A stretch of DNA of 64,000 nt, taken from assembly GCF_000701705.1 (NCBI RefSeq), contig NZ_JNJP01000002.1:1-64000 (forward strand), written 5' to 3'. A program made the translations under genes and the position numbers. Of the stretch, positions 18,124 through 25,326 are shown one piece after another (the stretch's first letter is position 1; every line of letters starts with the position of its first letter). The notes below the pieces were generated by a model. The model did not search any database, was not told the origin of the DNA, and was given only the letters and a program-made list of their open reading frames with translations. The stretch comes from Bilophila wadsworthia ATCC 49260. Lineage in GTDB: Bacteria > Desulfobacterota > Desulfovibrionia > Desulfovibrionales > Desulfovibrionaceae.

Positions 18124-18378
18124 ATGTCGACTCCCACCCGTGACACCGCCGTTTCCGTAAGCGAAAGCACTTTTCTCCGTGACAACATGGTCTGCCATCT
18201 GGACACCGTGACCTACGTCTCAGCCGAACACGGCGAGAAAGAGACCGTGGTTGAAGTGTGCGAACCCTACGTTGCGCCCGAACCCAAGGACTGTACCCAG
18301 TCCTCTCAGGAGCGCGAACCCGAGTCGCAGGTCTTCATTTCCCCGGAATTCGGCAACGCTATCGAAGTGCTTGTCTAG
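18124..18378 (+). CDS. Small acidic protein of unknown function (84 aa)
   Basis: The start at 18124 has AAAGGAG 8 bases upstream; an earlier ATG at 18082 is also preceded by AAGGAG and would add 14 residues, so the start is not fully certain. The 84-residue product is acidic, with two Cys and no membrane segment or signal peptide, and a repetitive Glu/Pro/Val middle (VVEVCEPYVAPEPKD). No family recognised. It is flanked by a terminator upstream and by a 52-bp nested palindrome and a terminator downstream, so it is probably a single-gene transcript under its own control. Confidence 0.65.
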   Translation: MSTPTRDTAVSVSESTFLRDNMVCHLDTVTYVSAEHGEKETVVEVCEPYVAPEPKDCTQSSQEREPESQVFISPEFGNAIEVLV

Positions 18379-18400
18379 CCCGCAAGCCACCATGTTTTCA

Positions 18401-18452
18401 TTACACAGTAACAACTTATAATTACAAATAGTTATAACCTGTTACGGTGTAA
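18401..18452. repeat. AT-rich 52-bp nested inverted repeat
   Basis: Three matched blocks nest symmetrically: TTACAC with GTGTAA, GTAACA with TGTTAC, and TTATAA with TTATAA, separated by 1-2 mismatched bases and a 10-base centre. It starts 22 bases after the stop of the 84-aa gene. It lacks a T-run, so it is not a standard terminator; it could be an RNA-processing structure, an operator or a recombination site. Confidence 0.6.
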
Positions 18453-18488
18453 TCATCCTTTTCGGCCTCCGTTCCCCGCTGATAGCGG

Positions 18489-18533
18489 CAAAACAGGGCC
18501 ACCCGGTTTATCCTCGCCGGGCGGCCCTGTTTT
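18489..18533. terminator. Bidirectional terminator
   Basis: AAAACAGGGCC pairs with GGCCCTGTTTT, with an inner CCCGG/CCGGG stem. It lies between the convergent small gene and sigma-54 activator gene. The remainder of 18379-18731 shows nothing else coding. Confidence 0.85.
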
Positions 18534-18731
18534 ATGTCGGACAGCTTATCCGAGACGGGTTTTATTCTGATACACGGTTTCACACCTTCCAAACGGCATC
18601 CCGCTGCAAGGCGGAACGCATTGCGAGCCTTGCCTCTCCATGTTCCGCCATTCCATCTCTCCAGAGGAAAATATCTTCTAAGTTCCCTACCAGGGCATTG
18701 CGCGACCGGCGAAAAAAGAGGCTTCCCTAGG

Positions 18732-20099
18732 CTATCTCTCTCCGGATGCCCCGTTTTTGTACTTCGCAATCTTCCGGGCGGCCGTGGGCTGGCTGATCCC
18801 CAGCGCCTTCGCAACCCCGGTCGTGGTCCCGCAGGCCTTATACGCTTCCAAAATCATGCGCCGTTCAAGCGTCTCCAGCGCATCGGGCAGGCTCTTGCCT
18901 ATCGGGCTTTCCGGATTCTCCTGATGCCGGAACATGTGTTCCGGCAATTCGTCCGCCTTGATGACGCCCCCTGAAGAGACGATCACGAGCCGTTCGATAA
19001 CGTTGCGCAGCTCACGGATATTCCCCGGCCACGAGTAGGCGGCGAGATGCCGCTTCACTTCATCGGAAAAAACCTTTTCCGTCCCGTACTTGGCGTTCAT
19101 CTCCCCCAGAATGCTCAGGCACAGCGGCACGATCTCCTCGCGCCGTTCCCGCAGGGGCGGAATCCATAGCGGCAGGACATTGAGCCGGAAAAACAGGTCA
19201 CTGCGGAAACGCTTCTTCTCCACCAGCGCCTCCAGATCCTGGTTCGTCGCCGCCACCAGCCGGAAATCAATGGAAACGGGCTTTACCCCGCCGAGCTTGA
19301 CGATCTGCTTTTCCTGGATCACCTGCAACAGCTTGGACTGGAGCCGCAGGGGCAGTTCTCCGATCTCGTCGAGGAACAGCGTGCCCTTGTCCGCCAGTGC
19401 AATCCGCCCTTCTTTCCCCTTATGGCTGGCTCCGGTGAACGCTCCGGCCTCATAGCCGAACAACTCCGACTCCAACAGCGGGGCGGGGATGCCCGCACAG
19501 TTGATTTCGACCAGCGGCCCGTTCGTGCGGTCGCTCAGATGGTGCACCAGACGGGCGACCACGTTCTTCCCGACCCCGGATTCTCCCGTGATGAGCACGG
19601 TCGTATTCACCTTGGCCAGCTTTTCGATGGTCGCGGCTATGGCCCTCATGGTCCCGCTGAAAGGCAGGCCTCCGGAGGTTTGGGGCGCATTCGGGGACAC
19701 CAGCGCGCTGATTTTTTGGTATTCCTCATGCAATCGGCGTGAATAGCGCATGTCCACGCTGTAGCTCACCACAAACGAGACATCCCCGTCATCATCATAG
19801 ATGGGAACGCCGGTAACGATATTGTATTGCCCCGAACGCGTGGCCTCGGTCAGCGTGACCACCCGGCGGGTTTTGAGGACGAGGGCCGCCACGGATGGCG
19901 AAAACACTTTTTCCGCCTCCAGTTCATAGGTGGTCCTGCCGATGACCCGGTCGCGGCTGATCCCGTAATTGCGCTCAAAGCAGCTGCTCACCCAGCGCAT
20001 GACGCCGTTGTGGTCAACGATGGCGACGTTGTCGTGGATGGCCTCAATGACGGAAAACAAATCTTCCGTACTCGGTAACGCGGCATCGAACGGCGACAT
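18732..20099 (-). CDS. Sigma-54-dependent transcriptional activator (PAS-AAA+-Fis)
   Basis: A 455-residue enhancer-binding protein. An N-terminal PAS domain (about 10-125) is followed by the AAA+ core with Walker A GESGVGKN, the sigma-54 contact loop GAFTGA and Walker B LFLDEIGE, then WPGNIRELRN and a C-terminal Fis/TyrR-type HTH (LGISQPTAARKIAKY). All elements needed for sigma-54 activation are present. The start at 20099 has AGGAGG 7 bases upstream. The gene is divergent from the ureohydrolase operon, and the shared 283-bp region has three copies of TATTCA-N4-TGAATA and a -24/-12 promoter, so it almost certainly activates that operon and probably represses itself. The signal sensed by the PAS domain is unknown. 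Confidence 0.95.
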   Translation of the reverse strand: MSPFDAALPSTEDLFSVIEAIHDNVAIVDHNGVMRWVSSCFERNYGISRDRVIGRTTYELEAEKVFSPSVAALVLKTRRVVTLTEATRSGQYNIVTGVPIYDDDGDVSFVVSYSVDMRYSRRLHEEYQKISALVSPNAPQTSGGLPFSGTMRAIAATIEKLAKVNTTVLITGESGVGKNVVARLVHHLSDRTNGPLVEINCAGIPAPLLESELFGYEAGAFTGASHKGKEGRIALADKGTLFLDEIGELPLRLQSKLLQVIQEKQIVKLGGVKPVSIDFRLVAATNQDLEALVEKKRFRSDLFFRLNVLPLWIPPLRERREEIVPLCLSILGEMNAKYGTEKVFSDEVKRHLAAYSWPGNIRELRNVIERLVIVSSGGVIKADELPEHMFRHQENPESPIGKSLPDALETLERRMILEAYKACGTTTGVAKALGISQPTAARKIAKYKNGASGER

Positions 20100-20119
20100 G
20101 GCGGAGCCTCCTGCGGATG

Positions 20120-20135
20120 TATTCAATACTGAATA
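20120..20135. promoter_or_regulatory. Activator palindrome 1
   Basis: Perfect TATTCA-N4-TGAATA (spacer ATAC), 20 bp upstream of the sigma-54 activator's own start. Likely the activator's binding site and a point of autoregulation. Confidence 0.8.
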
Positions 20136-20138
20136 GGC

Positions 20139-20154
20139 TATTCATGTTTGAATA
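20139..20154. promoter_or_regulatory. Activator palindrome 2
   Basis: Perfect TATTCA-N4-TGAATA (spacer TGTT), 19 bp (about two helical turns) from palindrome 1, centre to centre, so the two dimers would sit on the same DNA face. Confidence 0.8.
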
Positions 20155-20251
20155 ACAAGCTCTCCACAGGGAATTTTTTCTTTTTTTGTGTTATATTACC
20201 GGATGATAGAGAAATCAATATTTGTTCCTCCTCCCCTGTGGGACAACACAT

Positions 20252-20267
20252 TATTCATATCTGAATA
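20252..20267. promoter_or_regulatory. Activator palindrome 3 (upstream activating sequence)
   Basis: Perfect TATTCA-N4-TGAATA (spacer TATC), about 55 bp upstream of the -24 element of the sigma-54 promoter. Confidence 0.8.
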
Positions 20268-20321
20268 GCCTTTCACTGCTGTCATGAGGACAATCTATTT
20301 TTATTTCAATATATTACACTA

Positions 20322-20337
20322 TGGCATGTACCTTGCT
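20322..20337 (+). promoter_or_regulatory. Sigma-54 (-24/-12) promoter
   Basis: TGGCATG-N4-TTGCT matches the sigma-54 consensus with GG and GC separated by exactly 10 bp. It lies about 45 bp upstream of the ureohydrolase start. Confidence 0.88.
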
Positions 20338-20382
20338 TATTAAAAAACAAAACCACCTTCCGACAAGGACAAGGAGCATGAC

Positions 20383-21336
20383 ATGGGCGTTCCCGTCAAT
20401 TCACTGGCTTCCCCCCGTTTCTGCGGGGTCCGCACCTTTCAGCGCCTGCCGTATTCCGCCGATTGTTCCGGCAACGATTTCGCCGTGCTCGGCGTGCCTT
20501 TCGACACGGCCACCTCATATCGGCCAGGATGCCGGTTCGGCCCGGCTGCCATCCGGGATGCCTCCAGCATCCTGAAGTCCTACCACAGCGTTCTTGACGT
20601 GGATATTTTCGAGCACTGCCAAGGCGTCGACGCGGGCGATGTGGATATCATCCCCGGCTATCTCGACGAGTCCTTCGAGCGCATCGAAGCCGCCGTCGCG
20701 GGCGTGCTCGACGCCGGGGCCGTCCCGGTGATCATGGGCGGCGACCACTCCATCACCCTGCCCGAACTGCGCGCCGTGGCGAAGCGCCACGGCCCCGTGG
20801 CCCTGCTCCACTTCGACGCCCATTCCGACACCGGCGACGACTTTTTCGGCAAACCCTACAACCACGGCACAACCTTCCACTGGGCCATCGAGGAAGGGCT
20901 GATCCTCCCCGAACAAAGCACGCAGGCGGGCATCCGAGGCCCGCTCTATTCCCGGTCCAGCCTCGACTACGCCAAGGGCAAGGGGATGCGCGTCATCAGC
21001 GGGTGGGAACTGCACGACATCGGTGTGGATGAGACGATCCGCATCATGCGCGAGCGGATCCGCCCCGGAACCCCGGTTTTCGTCACCTTCGATATCGATT
21101 TCCTCGACGCCGCCTATGCGCCGGGGACCGGGACGCCGGAAATCGGCGGCTTCACCACCCATGAGGCCCTCAAGCTGATCCTCGGCGTGTGCCCCGGACA
21201 GCGCCTTGTCGGAATGGATCTGGTGGAAGTCCTTCCGGATACCGACTCCGCGGGCATCACCTCGTTCGCCGCGGCGGGGATCATGCACGCGTTTCTGGCC
21301 TGCCTCGCCGCCAACAAGAAGCATAACCCCTCATAA
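20383..21336 (+). CDS. Agmatinase/arginase family ureohydrolase
   Basis: A 317-residue binuclear-metal ureohydrolase that splits urea from a guanidino compound. The metal ligand motifs are intact: GGDHSIT, HFDAHSDT and FDIDFLDAAYAPGTG. Length and sequence fit the agmatinase / guanidinobutyrase / guanidinopropionase group; sequence alone does not decide the substrate. It is the first gene after the sigma-54 promoter, and a periplasmic binding protein gene follows after 10 bp. A sigma-54 activator controlling a ureohydrolase suggests use of an external guanidino compound as nitrogen source. No ABC permease, urease or polyamine genes are nearby. Ribosome site AAGGAG lies about 8-12 bases before the ATG. 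Confidence 0.93.
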   Translation: MGVPVNSLASPRFCGVRTFQRLPYSADCSGNDFAVLGVPFDTATSYRPGCRFGPAAIRDASSILKSYHSVLDVDIFEHCQGVDAGDVDIIPGYLDESFERIEAAVAGVLDAGAVPVIMGGDHSITLPELRAVAKRHGPVALLHFDAHSDTGDDFFGKPYNHGTTFHWAIEEGLILPEQSTQAGIRGPLYSRSSLDYAKGKGMRVISGWELHDIGVDETIRIMRERIRPGTPVFVTFDIDFLDAAYAPGTGTPEIGGFTTHEALKLILGVCPGQRLVGMDLVEVLPDTDSAGITSFAAAGIMHAFLACLAANKKHNPS

Positions 21337-21346
21337 GGAGTCCACT

Positions 21347-22405
21347 ATGCGCCTGAACAAGTTCCTCTCCGGCCTTGCCGCCGTTTTGTTGGCCTTCTCC
21401 CTGTGCAACGCCGCTTCCGCCACCCCGCTCACCAAGATCCGCACGGCGTGGATGGATTCCTATGAAACGTTCGCCATGTGGTACGCCAAGGAAAAAGGAT
21501 GGGACAAAGAGGCCGGTCTGGATATCGACATCCTGTTCTTCGATTCGGGCATGGCCATCCTCAACGCCCTACCCGCAGGCGAATGGCAGTATTCCTGCCT
21601 CGGCGGGGTCCCGGCCATGATGGGGAACCTGCGCTACGGCACCAGCGTCATCGGCGTCGGCACCGACGAGTCCGCCTGCGTCGCCGTGCTCGCCCGGCCC
21701 GACAATCCCGTCTTCAAGACCAAGGGCCTCAATCCCAAGCATCCCGGCGTATTCGGGAGCCCAGAGGACGTGCGGGGCAAGACCATCCTCTGCACCACGG
21801 TTTCCTCCGCCCACTTCGCGCTCACCGCGTGGCTTGATGCCGTCGGCGTAAAGCCCACTGAAGTGACCATCAAGAACATGGATCAGCCGCAAGCCCTTGC
21901 GGCCTTTGAAAACGGCATCGGCGACTTCGTGGCTCTGTGGGCCCCGCACATGTACGCCGGAACCGACAAGGGCTGGAAGGTCGCCGGAAGCGCCGCCCTG
22001 TGCGGCAAGGGCACCCCGCTCGTCCTTGTGGCCGACACCAAGTACGCCGACGCCCACCCTGAAATCACCGCAAAGTTCCTCTCCGTCTACCTGCGCGGCG
22101 TCGAACACCTGCGGACCACCAGCGTCGACGAACTGATCCCCGAATACCAGCGCTTCTTCTTCGACTGGGCCGGAAAGACCTATTCCAAGGAACTCGCCCG
22201 GCTGGATCTGGAATCCCACCCCGCATGGGACATCAAGGGACAGCTCGCCCTCTTCGATACCTCCAAGGGCATGAGCACAGTCCAGCAGTGGCAAGCCGAC
22301 ACAGCCCAGTTCTTCGCCTCCATCGGCAGCATCACCCCGGATGAACTCAAGAAGGTCGAAAACGCCTCCTACGTCACCGACAAGTTCCTCAAGCTCGTCA
22401 AGTAA
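21347..22405 (+). CDS. Orphan periplasmic binding protein, TauA/NMT1-like (SBP_bac family)
   Basis: A 352-residue protein with a clean signal peptide (MRLNKFLSGLAAVLLAFSLC, cleavage near residue 26). The mature part resembles ABC binding proteins for taurine/alkanesulfonates and nitrate (TauA, SsuA, NMT1). No ABC permease or ATPase is adjacent. It is co-transcribed with the ureohydrolase (10-bp gap, TAAGGAG site), so it likely captures that enzyme's substrate or a related amine, or acts as a sensor. A clear paralogue sits at 42504-43550, sharing ETF-x(3)-YAK and GWDKEAGLD near the N-terminus, and that one is beside ureide-type hydrolases. A terminator follows. Confidence 0.88.
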   Translation: MRLNKFLSGLAAVLLAFSLCNAASATPLTKIRTAWMDSYETFAMWYAKEKGWDKEAGLDIDILFFDSGMAILNALPAGEWQYSCLGGVPAMMGNLRYGTSVIGVGTDESACVAVLARPDNPVFKTKGLNPKHPGVFGSPEDVRGKTILCTTVSSAHFALTAWLDAVGVKPTEVTIKNMDQPQALAAFENGIGDFVALWAPHMYAGTDKGWKVAGSAALCGKGTPLVLVADTKYADAHPEITAKFLSVYLRGVEHLRTTSVDELIPEYQRFFFDWAGKTYSKELARLDLESHPAWDIKGQLALFDTSKGMSTVQQWQADTAQFFASIGSITPDELKKVENASYVTDKFLKLVK

Positions 22406-22436
22406 CCGTTCCCTGCCGGAAAATGCCCCTACCCCG

Positions 22437-22470
22437 CCCTCTCCCGTATCCCCGCGGGAGAGGGTTTTTC
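22437..22470 (+). terminator. Terminator of the ureohydrolase operon
   Basis: CCCTCTCCCG pairs with CGGGAGAGGG and is followed by TTTTT. The rest of 22406-22669 is AT-rich towards the next gene and may hold its promoter (TTGACA at about 22634). Confidence 0.88.
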
Positions 22471-22669
22471 TTTCTCGCAAAGCCTGTTTTCCCCACAGTT
22501 CCGGCTCATTCCAGAGGCCCACACAGGGACTCCGCCCGCTCACCGCCCCACCGGGCAGGAGTGTGTGTTTTTCAATCACAAAACATACTGATATTATTTG
22601 GTTCTTTTTGTATGATAAACGCTTCGTAACCATCTTGACATCACTCGGGAAATTGCCTAGCCCGAAAAA

Positions 22670-24016
22670 ATGAAAGCTCGCCACTCCTCCATCTGCACCG
22701 TTGCCCTTCTCGTTGCTGCCATCGCGCTTTCCGGGTGCTCCTCCAAAAAGCTGCAACCCGCCTTTGAGCCGGTGTACGACGATCCGTACTCTTTTGAGGC
22801 GTATCTGGAAAACCGGAAGAAAGCCGATCGTTCTTCCATGTCCCAAGAGGAGCGCTTCGCTTACGACAACCGTACGGCGAGCCTGTCCACGATGCGGGAG
22901 TCGGGAATCCCTTTGCCGAACCTGCATCTTATCGAGCAAGCCAAAACAGCCCTCGGCACGCCCTACGTGCCCGGCGGTACCGATACGCAAGGCTTCGACT
23001 GTTCAGGGTTCGTGCAGTGGGCCTACCGGAATGTCGGCGTCACCTTGCCGCGCACGGCGCGCGAGCAATCCGTCATGGGCCGCCCCATCAAGTCCGGCTC
23101 CATGATGGCGGGCGACATCGTCGCCTTCAACCATCCCCGGCGCGGCTACCATACGGGCATCTATCTCGGCGGCGGCTCGTTCATCCACAGCCCCGGACGC
23201 GGCAAAAGCGTATCCATCGCCGCCCTGTCCGATCCCTATTTCAGCTCCACCTTCATCGGTGCCCGCAGAGTCCAGTCCAAGGAATCCGACGCCGAAGCCA
23301 TCAAAAAGCTCATGGCGCTGGACTCCCGCAAACCCACCCTCACCCACAAGGCCGCCCTTGCTTCGAATCAAAAGCGCTCCGCTACGCGAAAACAAACGTC
23401 CGCAGCGGTAGCCGAACACCGGACACAGGCCGATACCCGCCGCAAGGCGTCAGCCCCGCCCGCAAAACAGGAACCCGCGCAGAACAAAAAAAACGGCGGG
23501 CCAGCCGTTGCCGCCCGGAAACAGACGACGCCTTCACAAGCGACAGCCAAAGCCGCAACGAAAACCATCCCCCCGAAAAAGAAAGTCCCCGGGAAACAGG
23601 CAGCCCAAGCCCCAAATACCAAAAAGGGTGCCGTACCCGCAAAAAACACCCCGGTTTCGGAACCGGCCAAGGCCAAAGCCGCACCCGCCAAGGCGGGGAA
23701 GGAGGGCAAGGCAGCACAGCCCGTCGCCGGGAAAAAAGCAGTTCCGGCCAAGGCTGACGGCAAGACGACCACGACAGCCAAAGCGCCCGTGAAGACAAAA
23801 GCGGAACAGCCCAAAGCCGCGACGCAAACGGCCCAAACGACCGCAACGGCCCCTGCCAAGGCGGCACAAACGCAGAAGCCGGCGCAGAATTCCAAGGCAT
23901 CCGCAAAAGCGCCGACAAATTCCGCTCCGGTGAAGGCAAGGGCCACACAAGCGAAATCTGAAAAAGCCGCACCGAAACAGCCCGCCAAAACGGCCCAACA
24001 GAAAAGCGGCAAATAG
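22670..24016 (+). CDS. NlpC/P60 peptidoglycan endopeptidase lipoprotein with long Lys/Ala/Pro-rich tail
   Basis: A 448-residue predicted lipoprotein: the signal peptide ends in the lipobox LSGC. The NlpC/P60 cysteine peptidase domain (about residues 90-205) has catalytic Cys111 in FDCSGF, His161 in YHTGIY and a third His at 173 in FIHSPG. This family cleaves peptide stems of murein. From about residue 215 to the end, some 230 residues are low-complexity, built from K, A, P, T and Q with recurrent AKA, APAKA and KAA blocks like histone H1 tails. Such a tail could bind murein, teichoic-like polymers or nucleic acid. The ribosome site is weak (AAAAAA before ATG). A terminator follows. Confidence 0.92.
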   Translation: MKARHSSICTVALLVAAIALSGCSSKKLQPAFEPVYDDPYSFEAYLENRKKADRSSMSQEERFAYDNRTASLSTMRESGIPLPNLHLIEQAKTALGTPYVPGGTDTQGFDCSGFVQWAYRNVGVTLPRTAREQSVMGRPIKSGSMMAGDIVAFNHPRRGYHTGIYLGGGSFIHSPGRGKSVSIAALSDPYFSSTFIGARRVQSKESDAEAIKKLMALDSRKPTLTHKAALASNQKRSATRKQTSAAVAEHRTQADTRRKASAPPAKQEPAQNKKNGGPAVAARKQTTPSQATAKAATKTIPPKKKVPGKQAAQAPNTKKGAVPAKNTPVSEPAKAKAAPAKAGKEGKAAQPVAGKKAVPAKADGKTTTTAKAPVKTKAEQPKAATQTAQTTATAPAKAAQTQKPAQNSKASAKAPTNSAPVKARATQAKSEKAAPKQPAKTAQQKSGK

Positions 24017-24126
24017 GGGCTTTCCCGAGCCGGAGTGGGCGGCCCCCTCTGGCCTGCCCGCCTCAAATCGGCGACCTTTCCTGCCGCGCGAGTTCCCTTT
24101 CAGAAAAACCGTCCTTTCCTGAAAAC

Positions 24127-24167
24127 AAAAAGGCTCCCCGCCGTCAGTCCGGCAGGGAGCCTTTTTT
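24127..24167. terminator. Bidirectional terminator
   Basis: AAAAAGGCTCCC pairs with GGGAGCCTTTTT between the convergent NlpC/P60 and metallophosphoesterase genes. Confidence 0.88.
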
Positions 24168-24189
24168 GGGGGAATGTCGTCCCGAGTTG

Positions 24190-25014
24190 CTATCCTTCAA
24201 CGGGGTTCACGGAGCCGACAAAGGGGTGAGGGCCAGAGAACGTGGGCGAACACGGGATCTGGCAAATATGGCTGTTCAGGACGCTGCCGTCCCAATGGTG
24301 CAGCAGATAGCCGGGGGTTTCCATGCGGAAGGTGTCTCCGCCCTCGGGGGAAAGATCGAGATCGATCTGCATGGACACGGCGGGGGAGGTCAACGCGATG
24401 CAGCCCGCCCACTGGGTCACGATGGGGCGGTGCATATGCCCGCAGCACAGGCGCACCCACGGCGAACGGCTCAGGATATCGGCAAGGCGGCCCACATTCT
24501 CGAAGGGCTCGTCCATCGCGCCCATGCCGGTCACGAACGGGGGATGGTGCATGAACAGCAGGGTCGGGACGCCGGGCCGGGCCGCGAGCGTCCGTTCCAG
24601 CCAGCCCGCTACGGCTTCAGGGCAGTGCCCGGAATGCGAACCCGGCTGCATGGTATCCAGCATGACCAGGCGCACCGGGCCATCCTCCACGGCATAGCAC
24701 AGGTACGGAGCCACGGAAGCATCGGCAGGGCACCAATTCCCGAGCAATTCGCGCATCCGGTCGCGGCGGTCATGGTTGCCGGGCACGGCGTACACCGGCA
24801 GGGAAAGCGGTGCGAGCGCCTCATGCAGCAGGCTGTAGGCGTGCGCGTCCCCGCTGTCGGCCAAGTCGCCCGTGATGACCAAGGCATCGGGCTTTTGAAC
24901 AAGCGTCTTGAGATGCTCCGCAACGACCCGCAGGCATTCAAGGGTATCCACCACCCTGAACGAAAGGCCACCGTCGCCGCGCAAATGAAAATCGGAAAGA
25001 TGCAGGATACGCAT
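24190..25014 (-). CDS. Calcineurin-like metallophosphoesterase (CpdA/GpdQ type)
   Basis: A 274-residue class III phosphodiesterase. The dimetal motifs are all present: HLSDFHL at the N-terminus, GDLADSG, PGNHDRR, MHHPP and GHMHRP. This set is shared by cyclic-nucleotide phosphodiesterase CpdA and glycerophosphodiesterase GpdQ; which substrate applies cannot be decided from sequence. The start at 25014 follows GAAGG; an upstream TTG would add five residues. The gene lies downstream of the MFS permease gene but is separated by 312 bp containing a strong hairpin, so it is probably transcribed separately. Confidence 0.9.
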   Translation of the reverse strand: MRILHLSDFHLRGDGGLSFRVVDTLECLRVVAEHLKTLVQKPDALVITGDLADSGDAHAYSLLHEALAPLSLPVYAVPGNHDRRDRMRELLGNWCPADASVAPYLCYAVEDGPVRLVMLDTMQPGSHSGHCPEAVAGWLERTLAARPGVPTLLFMHHPPFVTGMGAMDEPFENVGRLADILSRSPWVRLCCGHMHRPIVTQWAGCIALTSPAVSMQIDLDLSPEGGDTFRMETPGYLLHHWDGSVLNSHICQIPCSPTFSGPHPFVGSVNPVEG

Positions 25015-25326
25015 TTCGCTTACCTTCAATCGGTTGTGCGGAAACGCAACGGCCTCCGCGCATCATCTAAAACCCCATGAACCTCGCCGAACCGGATGTG
25101 CTCCGTTTTTCCGGCGGACTCCCTCCACACGCAACGCTCTCCGTTCCCTATGCGCACGTTCTCCAGCCTTTCAAGCCAAGGCTCTCCAACAGGAACGAAC
25201 CGTCGTCACGCGCCCTCTCCATCCCGTAACAATCTTTGGAAGGGAGGAATGGATGGTCTGGAGAAGGAAGATGCCTTTCCTCAGAAAAGCCCTTCCTTCT
25301 CCAATTCCCAATCCCGCTACAGCATC
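25015..25326. other. Intergenic region with long GGAGAAGGAAG hairpin
   Basis: No coding sequence. At 25260-25302 the 11-base arms GGAGAAGGAAG and CTTCCTTCTCC are exact complements, with an inner CTTTC/AAAAG stem around a CTCAG loop. This resembles the elements at 7-60 and 41496-41539 and probably ends the permease transcript. Confidence 0.6.

Noticed and set aside
20383..21336. Naming the ureohydrolase speB (agmatinase) outright
   Set aside because: The family motifs are shared with guanidinobutyrase and related enzymes, there are no polyamine genes nearby, and the regulatory context suggests catabolic scavenging.
24190..25014. Calling the metallophosphoesterase a cAMP phosphodiesterase (cpdA)
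   Set aside because: The metal motifs are common to several phosphodiesterase types and nothing in the context points to cAMP.
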